From Hyperoplus lanceolatus (taxonomy: Eukaryota; Chordata; Actinopteri; Uranoscopiformes; Ammodytidae), in the NCBI GenBank assembly GCA_026929865.2, contig CM049398.1:19319501-19383500 (forward strand): DNA of 64,000 nucleotides, in the 5' to 3' direction. This document shows positions 11,985 to 52,838 of the stretch, in pieces. How positions within the stretch are numbered: the stretch's first letter is position 1; each line of letters opens with the position of its first letter. Under the pieces are notes generated by a model. The model had not been told where the DNA came from. It ran no database searches and was given only the letters and a program-made list of their open reading frames with translations. Position numbers and translations under genes: made by a program.

Positions 11985-12370
11985 GAAGGTACCTGCTGCT
12001 CCGGTCTAAGCGGCCTGTCCGCCATTTTGAGACTTAAAAAGGAGGTGTAGAAATTACAGCCACATCGTCATTTTCTCCACCTAACGCCACATTTCTTCGA
12101 CCCTCGCCGGCTTTGCGGCTGAAAAGTAGCTGAACTCACCCTTTTGTTTAAGGCAGTGAGTGTCCTCAGCCGTTTCCAACAGTAACACGACCCGACAGGG
12201 CGTGAAATTTCCGCTCCAGTGTGATCTTGTGATGTGGAGGTGAACTGTGCCCGTCTTGTCGCTCCGCCGCGCGCTGCTTGTTTTTTTTCGGAGGCTACCG
12301 CATTCGCCTTCAGACGGGCGCGCGCACGGATGTCGCGTTCACGGTCTGAAGGGAGCGCGCACGTCTTTGA
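11985..12370 (-). promoter_or_regulatory. GC-rich promoter-like segment with possible minus-strand first exon
   Basis: A local CpG-rich island in AT-rich surroundings. On the minus strand it contains CTCAAAATGGCGGAC, the shared YY1-site/start-codon motif of many housekeeping promoters. The ATG at 12025 opens MADRPLRPEQQ and runs 11 codons to a donor (CAGCAG then GTACCT; exon end 11993). That looks like a real first coding exon with phase 0. I do not recognise the peptide, and I found no following coding exon between 1 and 11990, so the gene would have a first intron longer than 12 kb, or the ATG is not used. Confidence 0.45.
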
Positions 12371-12399
12371 TGACAGAAAAAACATATACTATTATCTTG

Positions 12400-13935
12400 G
12401 TTCTATCTATCTAACTCCTTTCAAGAAACCCAAGGACTATGAGTTTAATCACGACTACAAAGGCTTTTCTTTTCACATTCTAAACTTTAGACATTAATTT
12501 CAATATACCAATTTAAATGCTTAATTATTATTTATATTATAAATTATATGACTTTCCTTTAGGCCTATTCTTTCTCTGATTAAAGGTTTGGATTTTACAC
12601 TGAGAATATAGCTTACACAGGCTGAAAGGAATTTGCAGTAGTGTAAGTAGCTTGTAATGTTTTTTTGAGTATCTCCAATTATAGTTTTACTTATAGATTA
12701 AACTATCCATTAGTTTATAGGCTATGTATATATCTAAAAAATAGCTCCATCTCAGCCTAAAACACCAGTCTGTATTTATTCACAATACAACACTCTGACA
12801 AGACCAACTCTTTACTCCTCATGAGTACTTTGAGGTTTAAAACGGCAAGTAATATTTTTCTGTTCTTCTACTTGAGTATTTCTGACTAGTGCTAGGCCTA
12901 ATACTTACTTTACCTAAGTCAGCAATTCTGGAGAATGCTTGTTGTCAAAACTGCTCACTCCACCACATGCTAAGAGTTATCAAAACCCCAAACAAAACAT
13001 TTACTAGTTTCATTTTATTCATTTGAATATAAAAAGCATACTCAGACCAAAATATAATTAGATTGTTATTTTGTAAAGCATTACACACAAATAACCACAC
13101 ATCATCAGGGGAAGCGGATTCAGACACTTGCCCTAAGGGGCATTTGTGTAGAAGACATTTCATAAACTGAAAAACACAAAACCCTCAGAAGATCATCATT
13201 TTGGGCATCAAACGCACAATAAATGCAATATCAGTAGTGGGCAACAAAGTGCATCATATTCTGTTGTAGATATTACACTCTTTTCCCTCACAGACCTCCA
13301 AAAGCTATTTTGCACAGGCTCCATAGCTGAACATTAAATAAATATTTAATATCTATTGGGTGTAATTATATGTAATTTCAGTTAATTTATGCCTCTTGCT
13401 TTTTCTTTTCAGGCATTTAGATTGTAATAGTAACTGCAAATGACATTAGTGAAATAATACACTTTGCTCTTAGTCTAGTCTAATATTGTTACACCATGTC
13501 TCATCATTTTCATCCACCTCTGATGCCGACAAAAACTTGAAATAACAGCAAGTATTATTACAGTTAGAGATCTCAAAACAGAAATGTTATCACTGCAGTG
13601 TAGTGGGTTTATCCTTTATCGTAAACCATTAAAACACCGAAAGACATAAGACATAATGCTGCTGAGCTTTTAACAGGTTCAACACATGTTTAACAGGTAG
13701 CAGTCTTATCATTTTTGACTTTTTTCGGCTATAAGAAATGCTTCAAATTAAATTTCCCTCATTCAATGCATGTCCTTCAGAATGAGACGGATGTTGGTCT
13801 ACCACCCTATGGACACTGTTGGTATTACTGTTGAGCAAGAGAGTAAGGGAATTAAATAGGAAAAAAAATAGTACATGAAACAAAAAAATTAAGGCGTATG
13901 TTTCGCCTTCATAAATTGTAATGTTATCACCTGTA

Positions 13936-13967
<32 letters not shown>

Positions 13968-15686
13968 GCTCCCTTATTTTCAAATTATTCAGCCAGTACA
14001 GTAAATAATCCATTTACCAAGTAAAAACTTCATTTTTGAAAAACAATCAGTTCCAGCACCATCTCTCTATTGCTTTAATCACATACATCTAGACACGGCA
14101 ACAATTGAGTAACAAATTGCCATGGGAGGGATACAATGCATGTATACAAGCGCAAACAAACCTTTATCAGTCTTGTTTTTTGGTACATCACCTTGAGGCA
14201 GCCCTTCTTTTTCCGTCCACTAAGGGTTGTGCTGTGAACATGATCAAACATCCAAACCACACAAGAAAGTGCACTAAACACTGCTCAATGAACAGACACT
14301 ACTGGCTGGTTCTCTCTCTCTCTCTCGGTTACATATGAAAAACGACCCAAAGAAACGGAAAAAAGAAAAAACACCCAGCAACAATAAATCAGTCACTACT
14401 GCCGATGTTGAACATCTGTCGAATGGTTTGGAAGAGGTCCATTTCAGTACCACTTCCCACATAAGAGAGATATAAAGCATCGGTGGCCATGATTGTTTTC
14501 AGAAAAGAGGCATCAGCCGTCCAACAGGTTGACCATAAGTAGAAAAATAAAACATTTGGAAAACCAATTTTTGCCTAGCCTCTATTCAAACTATGCAGCA
14601 GCAAAAGCAGCAACAGCCCTGGCCAAAAGATTTTCTGCTGAAATACACAAAGACACACACACTGGCACACATACAAACATACATGCACATATTCTTTCAA
14701 TGTGTAAAAATAGAAGATTGAACACAGCTAGTATATTGATAGATAAATCTACTGCTTAAGGTGGACGTTTCAAATATGCAATTTTCCATTAACATCAATC
14801 AAGTACCTGTCTAAATCTGATAGAGATTTATACATCTTTTTCCACTTCTATACATTTTTCTATAAAACAGACATGGCTTAAATTAATTGATGATCAACAG
14901 GCCTAAAATACTGCCTTCATTCTCCTGTGCATGTTTACAAAATCCATTTTAGTAACTAAAAAAAGAACATTATCAGCAAATAAAAATAAACGGGTTCACT
15001 AATGTGTCACTGTCTGGTTTGCTTGCTTGGAGAAGCAAGAACCATAGGACACAGCGGGCACCCACCTGGGATGTCAGAAGTACAAATGATAGTGTGATTA
15101 CATTTATTAACCATCAGGGGTGACGGTGGCGAGCTGCAAAGTGGCTCAAAGAAGCCGCCAGAAGGGAAACTTTACATTCTGAAGCCCCGCTTGGAAAAAT
15201 CTCAATTTTGTTGTGACTGTATTCTGGTGCACAGTAGAAAGTACCCCTGAGTTCTAGGACAGGGTCGGTGCATCATCATTCACAGCACCGTTGGGTGGGG
15301 GTTGCAGGCTACAGCTTTTAGAGGCTCTTTAGGGAATGGCAGGACAAAGATATGGTCCTAGGCTAACAGTTCTGTGGGAAGATTGAGCTGAGAAGAAGCA
15401 TTATCTGGGGGAATACGGTACAGTGGATAAGGCTCTGGTATACAATGTCATGGTCATCCTTGGTCTCCAAACCCCCGGCTGAAAACTCTTTTCACGTGAT
15501 ATCATACCAACACTTTAGGCCGGGGGTAGTGATGGTGGTGTTTTTATCAGATTGCACGTTATATGGATTTTATGTTGTTTGTACTTTCTCCTCCCTACCC
15601 TTTACCCACAATGTAGGAAAACTCAATTATTTCGTCCCACTGTACAGTCTATTCTCTGGACTGCCCCCGGCCCACCCCTACCCCCG
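12400..15686. other. AT-rich stretch downstream of cluh
   Basis: No exon recognised. It contains a short GT run at about 13936-13961 and A/T-rich unique sequence. Part may be extended cluh 3' UTR if the proximal poly(A) signal at 15692-15687 is skipped. Confidence 0.4.
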
Positions 15687-15812
15687 TTTATTTCAAATGC
15701 TGAACGAGACTGCTCGGTTCTCAGGTCCACAGGCTCAAGTGACATGGCTGCTGCGTCACAGCCCCTCCCACCTACCCCCGCAGAAGGTATCTGTGTTGAG
15801 GGCTTTCAGACA

Positions 15813-33905
<18,093 letters not shown>

Positions 33906-34911
33906 GTTTGGCAGTCAGTGTGGCAACAGAAATCCCAGTAGCTTTGTTGCTTCTTAAATGTTGTGTGGAGTCTGCAAAAAGAAACAAAAAACAACTTCTG
34001 GTTCTCTGGCTAACGCAGGCTAGCAGCTGGCTACATGCGAAGGGTACAAGCTTACAAAAACAAGTCTACCGAGGAAGGACAGCGCTGTACATGGTGCTGA
34101 TCACACGTGGTTTCTCTCCTCTCCTCCTCTTGACCTCTTTGCCTTTGCGTTGCACTTCCCCACCCACCAAACGTTGCGCTACGGAAAGCCAAATGCGACA
34201 AACTCCTCTGATGATAGTATTTTTTTTTAGATGTTCTTCTGGAGGGTACAACGGAGGAGTGGAAATACAATGTATCATAATACAGCTATTGTTACACAAA
34301 AACAAAAATGATGATTTATTTGACCCCATCACGTCTTCAACTAAGCAGGGCCCCTCTTCAAGACAAGACTTGAAGGTAATAAATCATGAATAACTTAAAG
34401 TCTCATTTGTCTTTTAATTCTCCTTAAACTACAGCAAAGCTTGAGTTTCTTGGGACCAGTTCGTAATCCAGACTTGTGGATGTGAAATGGTTTTATTTTG
34501 ATTAACAGCTGTTAGCGCTTTTAACACATATGAGGGGCAATCAGAGCCATGCAGCACCAAGACGTTTTAATCAAAACCTCACTAAAGTAAAAACCCAGGT
34601 GTTTGGTCGTATAGAAAGGGATACAAATAAACTCTGTGTTACTGTCAAACTGCATTAGGAGTTGGCCTACATCAGTCAATTGAAGAAGTATTCGGTCTGT
34701 CAAAGATACAAAATGTCAATAAAAGTATTGATGTAGCCTAATAATAGTTCCTATACTTGCTTTTCAAAAACCAAAATCTATTTCATCCTGGTGCCGGCCA
34801 CCACAAAGTAACTGTGGGTTCTGTCTTCCGAAGGATCAACATCGCCCCTTTAAATGTATTTTTGTAGGCTATTTAGAAAAGTACGAAGGAGAACACTCCT
34901 CTCTAAAATCA

Positions 34912-34941
34912 GATTCTTTATTCATCCCAGAGGGAAAATTG
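34912..34941 (-). mobile_element. non-LTR element tail motif
   Basis: TTCTTTATTCATCCCAGAGG and AAAATT is close to the widely seen fish LINE tail (minus-strand AATTTTCCCTCTGGGATGAA then AATAAAG). Only this short end is recognisable. Confidence 0.35.
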
Positions 34942-37257
34942 TATAAGTACAGCAGAAAGAACAATAATAATGCAATTTAAAAAAAAAGTTAGTTAAAAAT
35001 ATGCAACCCACATCCACTGACTTAAAGATTTCAAACACACAATGGAGTCATCGCACATCGTTATTATTACCCACTTACTGGAAAAAAAAGTATTTGGGTA
35101 ATTATAAGCTCCTTCTATGACAAAATATTAAATTAGGCCTGAATGTTTTCCCAGAAAGTACTTTTCAGATAACAGGGAGATAAACGGTGGGCTACAAATA
35201 TAAATGGCCTGAATAACATTTTATCATTCACACTTAAGTACAGATTAATATAAAACAATACGGACATATCTCAATGAAAACACATGCATGACTAACACTT
35301 TTTGTTCTATAATAAACTATTGTTGAAGATGTCCTGGTACAGACTCCAACAACATTAACTAAGGGGTCCTCATCTATCAAAGGTAATTAAAAAATAACAA
35401 TGACAAAAATTAGGAAATCCTTTAATCACCTGCAAATTTATTGTATAGTTTTTTCTTAAATGCAAAGATTTTCCTCAAGCAACAATAACAAACAGGCAGC
35501 ATGTTCTAGACAATGCTTCATTTTATTCCAATTACATACAGTAGATCACTAGGAAGCTAACACAGTATATGCGGTAATCAGTTAATAGCTTGTGCCCCCA
35601 CCCCCGAGGAGCAACCACAACCCAGAGCATTTCATGTCAGGTAACACAGCATTATTGCTAGAGACCACATATCAGACAGAAATTATGGGGCCACATAATG
35701 TCCAGTGAAATGCTTCTCTATGATGGCAAATAAACTTGTTTGACCTGGAAACAATGCTGCTGCTGGAATTTGTCATCGTAATTCTTATTATGAGGTTTTA
35801 CATTCTAACATAGGCGAGTGGAATAAGATGGAAGACTTTCTCTGAGTAAATTATTAATTAACTTTTGATATTTTTTCTGTGATATTTACTGTGGTATGCT
35901 CCGCAAAGCAGGACATCAGGCATTGAAGTTTTGCTGTCTTTAGCTGAAATATTTATGAAAAGACATCTTCATTAAGGCATCTCACCATTCGTCTTCATGT
36001 TACCATTAGTGGAGGGCCTCTTTGGCTATTTAGTGTTTACCCCTCAAAGCAGGCAAACAAGTTTCCGCAGCTTCATACAGAAATGCATACATAAACATAC
36101 TTTGATTTACCCGCGTAGTTACAGAACACCAAGGAATAGATCTTCTAAAAAGTGATAAGAGGCTTCAATGATATTTGTAGGACGTTAACTTGACCCTGAA
36201 AGGTGATATGCAGGGTGTAAACTACCTGCTGCTTCTTTTGGATTCTTTAATGTGGAGTGATGGGGTTTAACAGTCTAACTTCAGGATTCCTGTAGGGATA
36301 AAGCAATTTTTTTTTAAAGCTTAGTTGTAAAATCCTACTTTCTCATGAAACTTTAGGAAAGATAGTGCACTCAATCATGCTAAATTAATGGATCACCTGC
36401 TGAGAATATCCTCATCACATTTGCATTTTTGCTTAAAAAAATAAAAAAGAAGAGGGGCTTGCTAGTTCGTTGTCATTCATGTGGAACAATGATGAGCCCA
36501 TTTGCAATAATACTGCTTCACATACAGCATGTAATTGAGTCCTCATTTAATAAGCTTCCAATGAACCGTAACATTACAAATAATCATGGAAAGAATAATT
36601 GGACTAATCAGAAATATATTAAGCAAAACATACAGAGCTCAACTATTACAAAATACAAAGTTAACCAATCATAAAATCTATTTTTAACACCTCAGGTGCC
36701 CTTAATCCAGCTGATGTAACGTACTAATTATATATAAATATATTGATATATTGCTTTATTTAAGATATACTGCTGGAACATAATGCAGAAGGGGAGAAAA
36801 GCCTCACAGCCAATTGTCACGGTTGAATTCAGTCTTACAGGAAGGCTTGTTGTGAAACGACTGTTGTTACTAATGCTCAGTTATGTCATGGCTTAAGTAA
36901 TAAAACCGACCGTGTAACAAATTTGATTCACAAAATAAATTAGGTGCAAACATTTGTATGCAAATCCCAAAGAGTCTTAGAAAACTGTATTTTTAAAGAA
37001 AAGGGACAAAATACTTAAGTAAAGAAATGCCTTCAGTCTCCTCAGCTTTCCCTAAACCAACAGCTGTTATAAGGCAGTAATTACAGTTGGGTAAATAAAT
37101 AGACAGCAGAATCCTAATTGGTACGGTACTGATAGGGATAATCAATAACATACAAATCTTAAAATATAGTTGGTTAAAGTGTTTTTTTTTTCAAGGTGCT
37201 ATTTTCTCCTTTTTACACTAGGTGCCACCATTTGCTTGTGTTATAATAATAGAGGAT

Positions 37258-37258
<1 letters not shown>

Positions 37259-37335
<77 letters not shown>
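37259..37335. repeat. (CA)38 array, between cluh and ccdc92b
   Basis: Uninterrupted 77-bp run in the 34.0-38.4 kb intergenic stretch. Confidence 0.98.
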
Positions 37336-37338
<3 letters not shown>

Positions 37339-38396
37339 TTTCTTGTCATTTACAGTACACAGTCACTTGTGTGGTGTGCATTTTGACAGACATTTTGGGA
37401 ATTTGTGTAAAAAATTAGATAAAGAACAAATTGCAAATAGATCACACTTCAACAGATTGAAATCACTTTTGTCTGTTTTGTCTGAAGGTGAAAAAAACAA
37501 CAACAACACAGCAGCTTCATCACACACACAAAGTGGGTGAATTGCGAGTCCTGTGTGTGTGTTTAGTACATAAAGCCATGCCTGAGAGAAACACACGCTC
37601 CAACAATTCACAACTCATTATGTGTCCTTTTGACACAAAACTCAATGTGCATCTTTTAGGTAAAGATACAGGCTAATTATTGTGTTACTTTGTGAAATAC
37701 TATGATCTGTCTTCCACTAAAAAGACATACATCAGATGTGTCATTGACACTAAAATGTGTTACGTAAGGAAAAAGGATATGTCGCTACTCACTACGTCTC
37801 TTTCACTAAAACATTTAAATAAAGTTTTGTGTACAGTATTGTGATATGTATTTGTATTGTTGATGTTCTGTTGCATGTGCAACCTATTTTCAACCCATGT
37901 TTACCCTCACTAAACCATAATTATTGTTGCTACATTTACCTGCAGTTAATTAACAACCTACACAGTGACTTGAAACAGTTTCAACTGCTGTCAAATGGAG
38001 TTGTCAAAAAGTTTTTCCCAAAGTAAATCAGTTGATGATATAAAGTGTAAAACAGATGTGTGAGTGTAATGAAGAGGTTAAAGATTCAAATTCAGACAAA
38101 AATACAATTATACATGTTATTGTTTGTAATCTTTTGGGTTTTCTAAAGTACACACTAAACCTTCCAATCAATATTTTTCTCACCCACAAAGACTCGCAGA
38201 ACACTTCAGATATCTTCAGCTGTCATTCATTACGTCAAACAAACGTGGTCATGTGGTTGATTTATGGTTGGCCTTGAAAAGTCACAGTTGGTTGGGCCAC
38301 ACAAAAGGGTTACATCTAAAAATGGCTGCTACCATGGTCTCCAGTCACCAACACCATGTATCTAAAAGGGCTTTTCTTTAAAATAAGGCCCCACAG

Positions 38397-38402
38397 TTTA
38401 TT
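38397..38402 (-). terminator. candidate poly(A) signal of ccdc92b
   Basis: AATAAA on the minus strand, about 280 nt after the ccdc92b stop codon. It is the first canonical hexamer I noticed downstream, so a short 3' UTR is likely. Confidence 0.45.
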
Positions 38403-38678
38403 GAGCATGTGACATTAGTGTAAACAGAGAAATTATCTGACTTCATATAAGTCTCAAACTGACACTTTACTGAGTTTTGCTTTGCAAGTTATTTAAGGTT
38501 ATACCAAAGTATATCATACAAAAGTGTCTACTATAAGTGGAACATAATTCAAGAGCTAAAACCAGTCTCAATATCAGTTCAGTCAAGGTGCAGAACAACA
38601 GCTAACAGCCTTAACAGTCTGATCAGGATCATCATAAAGTGGTCGAACTGCAGTTAAAAGCACAGGTCACAGTCGCCG

Positions 38679-47652
<8,974 letters not shown>

Positions 47653-47834
47653 GGCCTTAAGGCTAAAGACACAGAGGAAAGAGACCAAGGATGGGGCTGA
47701 GACGATGAGATTTTATTTACTCCACCTGCATCCATCTTTTACCCAACTTCACATTACACAGTTAAAGCTTAAACAGTGGCTGTTAAATGTCACCATCTCT
47801 TGCAGTGAACATTGCTTATGTCAGCCACAGAGAC

Positions 47835-47837
<3 letters not shown>

Positions 47838-47895
<58 letters not shown>
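47838..47895. repeat. (GA)29 array upstream of the ccdc92b start exon
   Basis: GA run of about 58 bp lying between the candidate noncoding exon (ends 48067) and the start exon (47662); CU repeats in the transcript, which can bind PTB. Confidence 0.95.
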
Positions 47896-47898
<3 letters not shown>

Positions 47899-48066
47899 GC
47901 AGGTTCTGTATTGGTCATGTGGCAGCTATAAATACAGTATCGATTATCAGAGAAGTCATCAGAAATTGGAGAAACCATGTGCCTCGATTCAGGATGCAAG
48001 TAGCCTAGATAGACTCAGCTGAGATGTTTCTATTGTTAATAAATAGGTGCAATTGTATCTGCTTAC

Positions 48067-48500
48067 CTTCAGATAGCTATAAAGTGCCCAAATCTATTAA
48101 ATATGATTAAAAAACGTCCTCTTGTCCGGGCATGCTGTCCTCCATTGCTGGTCCAAATCCTGTCGGTTGGCTGCGGCATCAAGCTAAACACATTCGATTT
48201 GAAGCGTTAACGCACTTTTCAGCTGTATGTGACGCCGTTTGATCAGAAGGGGGAGAAGAGGCTGGGCAGCTGCGTAAAAATGCAAAACCCCCACGATGCA
48301 TGGCGCCGCGCCGGTCAGGCAAACCCGCTCCTTGTCGCCTCGAGCATCTCTAGGAAGAGGATGTTCTTCGATCGGTCGATATGATGAGAGCGCACGGGGA
48401 AAGTGCGCAGTCCAGAGACATCAAGCTGCCGCGGACGGCTGAGCTGGGGAGTGATGAAAACAAGCGACCGTGAGCAGAGCACGCGAGAACAGCGTACCAC
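48067..48500 (-). promoter_or_regulatory. ccdc92b 5' noncoding exon and GC-rich promoter region
   Basis: The coding start exon of ccdc92b has an acceptor only 10 nt before its ATG, so a noncoding exon must lie upstream. A strong donor (CTGAAG then GTAAGC) ends at 48067, and the stretch 48120-48500 is locally GC- and CpG-rich (GGCGCCGCGCCGG near 48301) against an AT-rich background. This makes it the best candidate for exon 1 and promoter. The transcription start is not defined. Confidence 0.45.
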
Positions 48501-51500
48501 AGAGTCAGCATCATCACAGCTGATTGGGAGGGACCCACCACCCCATATCAGCTACATAGTCTATAACAACTGTACGCTGATTCTGAAGATGATCAATTGC
48601 GTGGAATATGAGAAAAATACCCGTTTAAAAATAATAAATAAATATTTTTTCACTATACACGGTTCTTTCTACATGGTTGCTTGAAATAGCCCAGCTTTTT
48701 TATAACCCTTTTTTTTTTGACATCTTGAATGCATAGACATACTGAAATATTGTTATGGTGTGGTGTTACTTATTCTACTTTAGGGGAGGATCTGAATAGG
48801 CTACTTATTCCACCACTGGACACCCTATTTAGAGAGGTAAAGTGAGGATATCTATTAAGAGATTAAATTACAAGTTAAAACAATCTTGGTATGCTACAGT
48901 AGGCCTAGGTAAAGAAGTAAAAAGTATCTAAACTAGTGTAAAAATCATTAACCTATCCTTGTCATAATACACTTTTACAAGATATAAAATAAATAGCTAC
49001 CAATGAAATACAAATAAACATAAAATAACGTTAAAGTAAATTCCACAATAAAAAACTTTTTAATGGGACAAATCAATCGTTTTAAAAGCATTAACAAAGT
49101 AGAATTTGGATAGAATCCAAATTTCTGGTAGAAGTTAAACATATTTCAATATCAGAAGTACAAGTTTGTATAGGTCATCCGACCTATATACATCCGTCTC
49201 AGTTATTTCAAGTGTTGCACTTTGTGTCTTTCCTGCTGAAAACATAGATAATTGTAGAAGATCATCAACTACATTTATTCCTGACAGCAGCTATCAATGA
49301 GTAGCTTACTTTTACTGTTGATATTCAAACACATTTAGTTTGTGTTTAATTCAGTCAAATTTTGATGGTGTTGCTAATTTTGCTTTAATGTGAGTAGTAT
49401 TTCTCCTGTGGAGTTAAGTGTAATTGCATCCAGACCTTGATCTAATAATAATTGACTATGAGACTGCTTATTTCTTACATATAAAACTGTGTTAGGGGAA
49501 GGAAAAACACAACAGTTATTCCTTTGATCTTTATTTTCACAAATAATATTATACAAACATAAACTGGAATTTTAATTACAAAACATGAAAAAATAAAACT
49601 GTCAAAGACAAAAATCTGTAAAAAGTGACTGCTTGATGCACTGAGTAAGCAAATGACTTCTCCTCCCAACATGTTGGTCTCAGTGGAGTCAGTATGGGTT
49701 TATTAGCCTCGACAGGATGACAAGCGTCAATGTTTTTGTTTTAAATCATTAACAATGGACATATTTTACTCATCACCAGAAAAAACAGGAAACAAAAGGA
49801 AATAAAACCGCTTGTATTTATTGGTAGTATTTTCTGATTCTCTAATAAGAAAGTTAAAACTAGAGGACCAATGCAGTCAATGACCACATTGATTGCGTTT
49901 GATGAGGAATATGAGGCAATGTGTTAATTTTCCCTGCAATTACATCTGGAAATGGCTTTCCTTTTGTTCACATCCCACACATACAAAACCATAACATCAT
50001 CCTGTGGCCTATGGACAAGCACAGTTTGAAATCAAATCCATCTATATAGCAAAAACAAAAAGGGAGCTGGAATTGAATTTAAGAGCAGTACAATAGCTTG
50101 TTTGTGGCCGAAATGTCCCTCAGTGTCATCACGATATTGATATAAAGAGGCATATCGACTTGGCTGCTATGTTTTATCGCAATTCCTAAAAGCACACCGC
50201 AACATAATACAGAAAAGCGCACATTATATATCCAATAACAGTAGTACAGCCTTATACATCACATTCACAAATAGCTTGTTCGAAAGAACTTCATTACCAC
50301 CAGTTCTTTTCACTACAACCACAAAGTTAAGCTGCCCTAAAGATTTTGAAAAAGCAAAAAAAAGTTACTCTTGTAAGGCAATGCGGAATCAGCCACAACA
50401 ACAATAATCCAAAATTTACCGTCTACCTTCCTAACAGCTGTTTCAGCAGTGCAGTGTTGTCTTAAGATTTAATATGGACGAGTTAAATATGCAGACTGTG
50501 TTTGTTTCACTTATTCCGCTGCATTTAAGTGCTAACAGCAGATTCATAAGTTTACAATGTATGTCTGATGTTTCCTTCCAACTGCAACCAACAGTATCTT
50601 TGTGTCTCTACACTGAATATATTACTGTGTTTGTAATAATGGACAGCCTGGTTTTAGGGCTTGAACATGAACAGTTTCAAGCCGGGTTGACTGTGAGTTT
50701 GTCCTTGTGGACATTGAGGTATGAAAATATTAGCAGGGGAAAAAACAAAGTGGCACAATGCCTTGCAACGTGACTTACACTCTGTCATGACTTCAATATA
50801 ATCAACTATTTTTCACAACAGGGAAATTCATTGAATAGCGTGTTCATTTGATCTCAATCCACAACTTCATCTGATTACAAATAATTTACAAATAAACAAT
50901 TTAAACCCTCAAATAACAAATATTCACCAAAAAAGCAACAACATAAAAAGGTAGAAGGTATCAAATACTTCCATGCCATAATAGGACTCTAATGCTATGA
51001 TGCGAATATGAGGGAAGAGTAAGTGGCCGTGTGTATAACAGTTTGCTGTGTTCACAGATCTTAGACCTGTCTGTTCCAAAAATAACCTCAGGAGATTCTC
51101 TGTCTGCATATATCCTTGCTCATCCACAACTTTAAAATTAAGGCATAGGTACCCAGATCTACAAAGATTTTAGTGAATAAAGACATGTGTGGTGTTCAGT
51201 GAGGTTATGTGGAGTGTGCTGTCCTCCAAAAGCCAAATTAGGAATAACAAACCAGTTTAAAATCTCCTACTGCAGACTATATACCACCATGGACCAATAA
51301 GGAAACATACAATCCATGAAATTATTAATGTCCATCTGTTATGCAGGACTATCTACTGATGTTTTTTCTTTTGTTTTAAAGACATTAAGTATACTGACAA
51401 ATATATCATCTAACTCTCAGACAAAATGTCACGGTCTGCTGCTGGAAACTTTTTTAAGGATCAGAGTTCAACAGTAAAATTAGAATAAATGTAACGCCTG

Positions 51501-51761
51501 CTATGTATGACTGATCGGTTTGTTCATGCTTTATAGATATTTTTTTCCATAGATGTTTCAATTTGATGTAGCATAAAATAGCTGGATATCCGTCCTCTAC
51601 AAACAAAAGATAAACCTGCCACATGCTGAAAGCAAAGCTTGCATGAGAAAAAGGCAGAGTAGTGTTACAAACTCTCTGAGGTAGCAGGCATTCTTAAATT
51701 GAGGAGATTTGGTTGAGAAAAAAATAAATAATAATAATAATAGTAATAATATATATATAAT

Positions 51762-51845
<84 letters not shown>

Positions 51846-52430
51846 TTACGCTTTGCTATCGTTAAACTCACCTGCAAATAAACACAATTTCAAATAACCG
51901 CATCAGTGAAATATGTTTATAATATATATGAATACAAGGTTTTTCTTAAGTTGTTACAAAATATACTTTGTATTTGTTTCCCATGTTTGGTGAGAAAGCA
52001 TGTCTGAGTGTTGGTGAGTTAGTTTTACAAACTTAGCTTCTTCATTTACCGCAAGTTACATTTTAGAAAAGGTTTAGTTGAAACACCATGTGGGACCATA
52101 AGGGGGTTTGGGGTCATTTCATATCATGTTGATAGGCTGAAACCTCCATTTATCATGAATGAGAACTTCACTAATGGAATATGGATAAATCACTTAATGA
52201 TGATTGGACAACAGATACATACAGAAGCCTAAAAGACCAAATGTAGCTTTTAGCAAAGTGGCTCTTTGGATCTGTGTCTGAAGTGAAGCCATTTGATTGC
52301 ACCATAGGCATGTTCCTGTACAGTATGAGATATAAAGATATCCCTAATATGAGTTTATCAGACAAAAGCAAAATGATACAAAAGCTTAGCCAAAGGGTGC
52401 TATCATACATTAACAATTGTGTTTATGTAT
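48501..52430. other. stretch between ccdc92b promoter and tlcd2 last exon
   Basis: AT-rich with no coding exon recognised. The right part should include the tlcd2 3' UTR. No convincing AATAAA (minus strand) lies within the first several hundred bases after the stop, so the 3' UTR may be long; hexamers occur near 49.7-49.8 kb. It includes the TA array at 51767. Confidence 0.35.
51767..51844. repeat. (TA)39 array
   Basis: TA run preceded by TAA units (from about 51723), in the stretch downstream of tlcd2. A self-complementary run prone to cruciform formation and assembly error. Confidence 0.95.
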
Positions 52431-52838
52431 CTAATCTTCCTTGTGTCCCTTCCTACCCTCCTCTTCTTTCTCTTTCTTGGCCTCCCGGTTGCTGCTCTTC
52501 AAAAAGTCACTCCTGAGCAGCCGACAAAACAGGACAATATTCATGGTGGTCATGATGGCCAAACCCACGCTGCCCAGTGTGTAGGCCAGAAGGGGCACCT
52601 TGTCCCTGTTTAACACCAGCCAGCGGGTCATCCAGGCCAGTGTGTTGATGCGGAACACCACGTATGTACCCAGGTTGATAATGCTGTTGACCCGATACAG
52701 TGTCCCTGTGGCAAGGCTGGCCATCCGCAGGATTTGCCTGAGGTGCAGGAACACAGAGTTTATCTCCACCAACAAGGCCACCACGGCAAAGCCAACGTAG
52801 AGGCGAGACAGCACAGACAGGCCGAAACAGGTGATCAC
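52431..52838 (-). CDS. tlcd2: TLC-domain protein, last exon (TLCD2-like), partial
   Basis: The exon follows a clear acceptor (ccctctatag) and encodes 135 residues to a stop. It has three hydrophobic segments (around YVGFAVVALLVEINSVFLHL, NLGTYVVFRINTLAWM and LGSVGLAIMTTMNIVLF) and ends in a charged Lys/Glu tail, as expected for the C-terminal half of a TLC (TRAM-LAG1-CLN8) membrane protein. VPLLAYTLGSVGLAIM and the SRLYVGF start fit TLCD2 better than TLCD1, although the CRLLRSDF end resembles TLCD1. TLCD1/2 are plasma-membrane proteins reported to limit long-chain polyunsaturated phospholipids. TLCD2 is on human 17p13.3, consistent with the neighbours. The first codon here is GTG continuing a frame, not a start. 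The upstream exons, which should carry the HH motif, were not found up to 64000 and may lie beyond the window or in a gap. Confidence 0.85.
   Translation of the reverse strand: MITCFGLSVLSRLYVGFAVVALLVEINSVFLHLRQILRMASLATGTLYRVNSIINLGTYVVFRINTLAWMTRWLVLNRDKVPLLAYTLGSVGLAIMTTMNIVLFCRLLRSDFLKSSNREAKKEKEEEGRKGHKED

Larger units (their letters stand above)
33979..38396. other. intergenic stretch between cluh and ccdc92b
   Basis: Must contain the cluh promoter and a noncoding first exon near its left end (about 34.0-34.4 kb), but I could not place a transcription start. The rest is AT-rich with the LINE tail at 34912 and the CA array at 37259. Confidence 0.4.
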
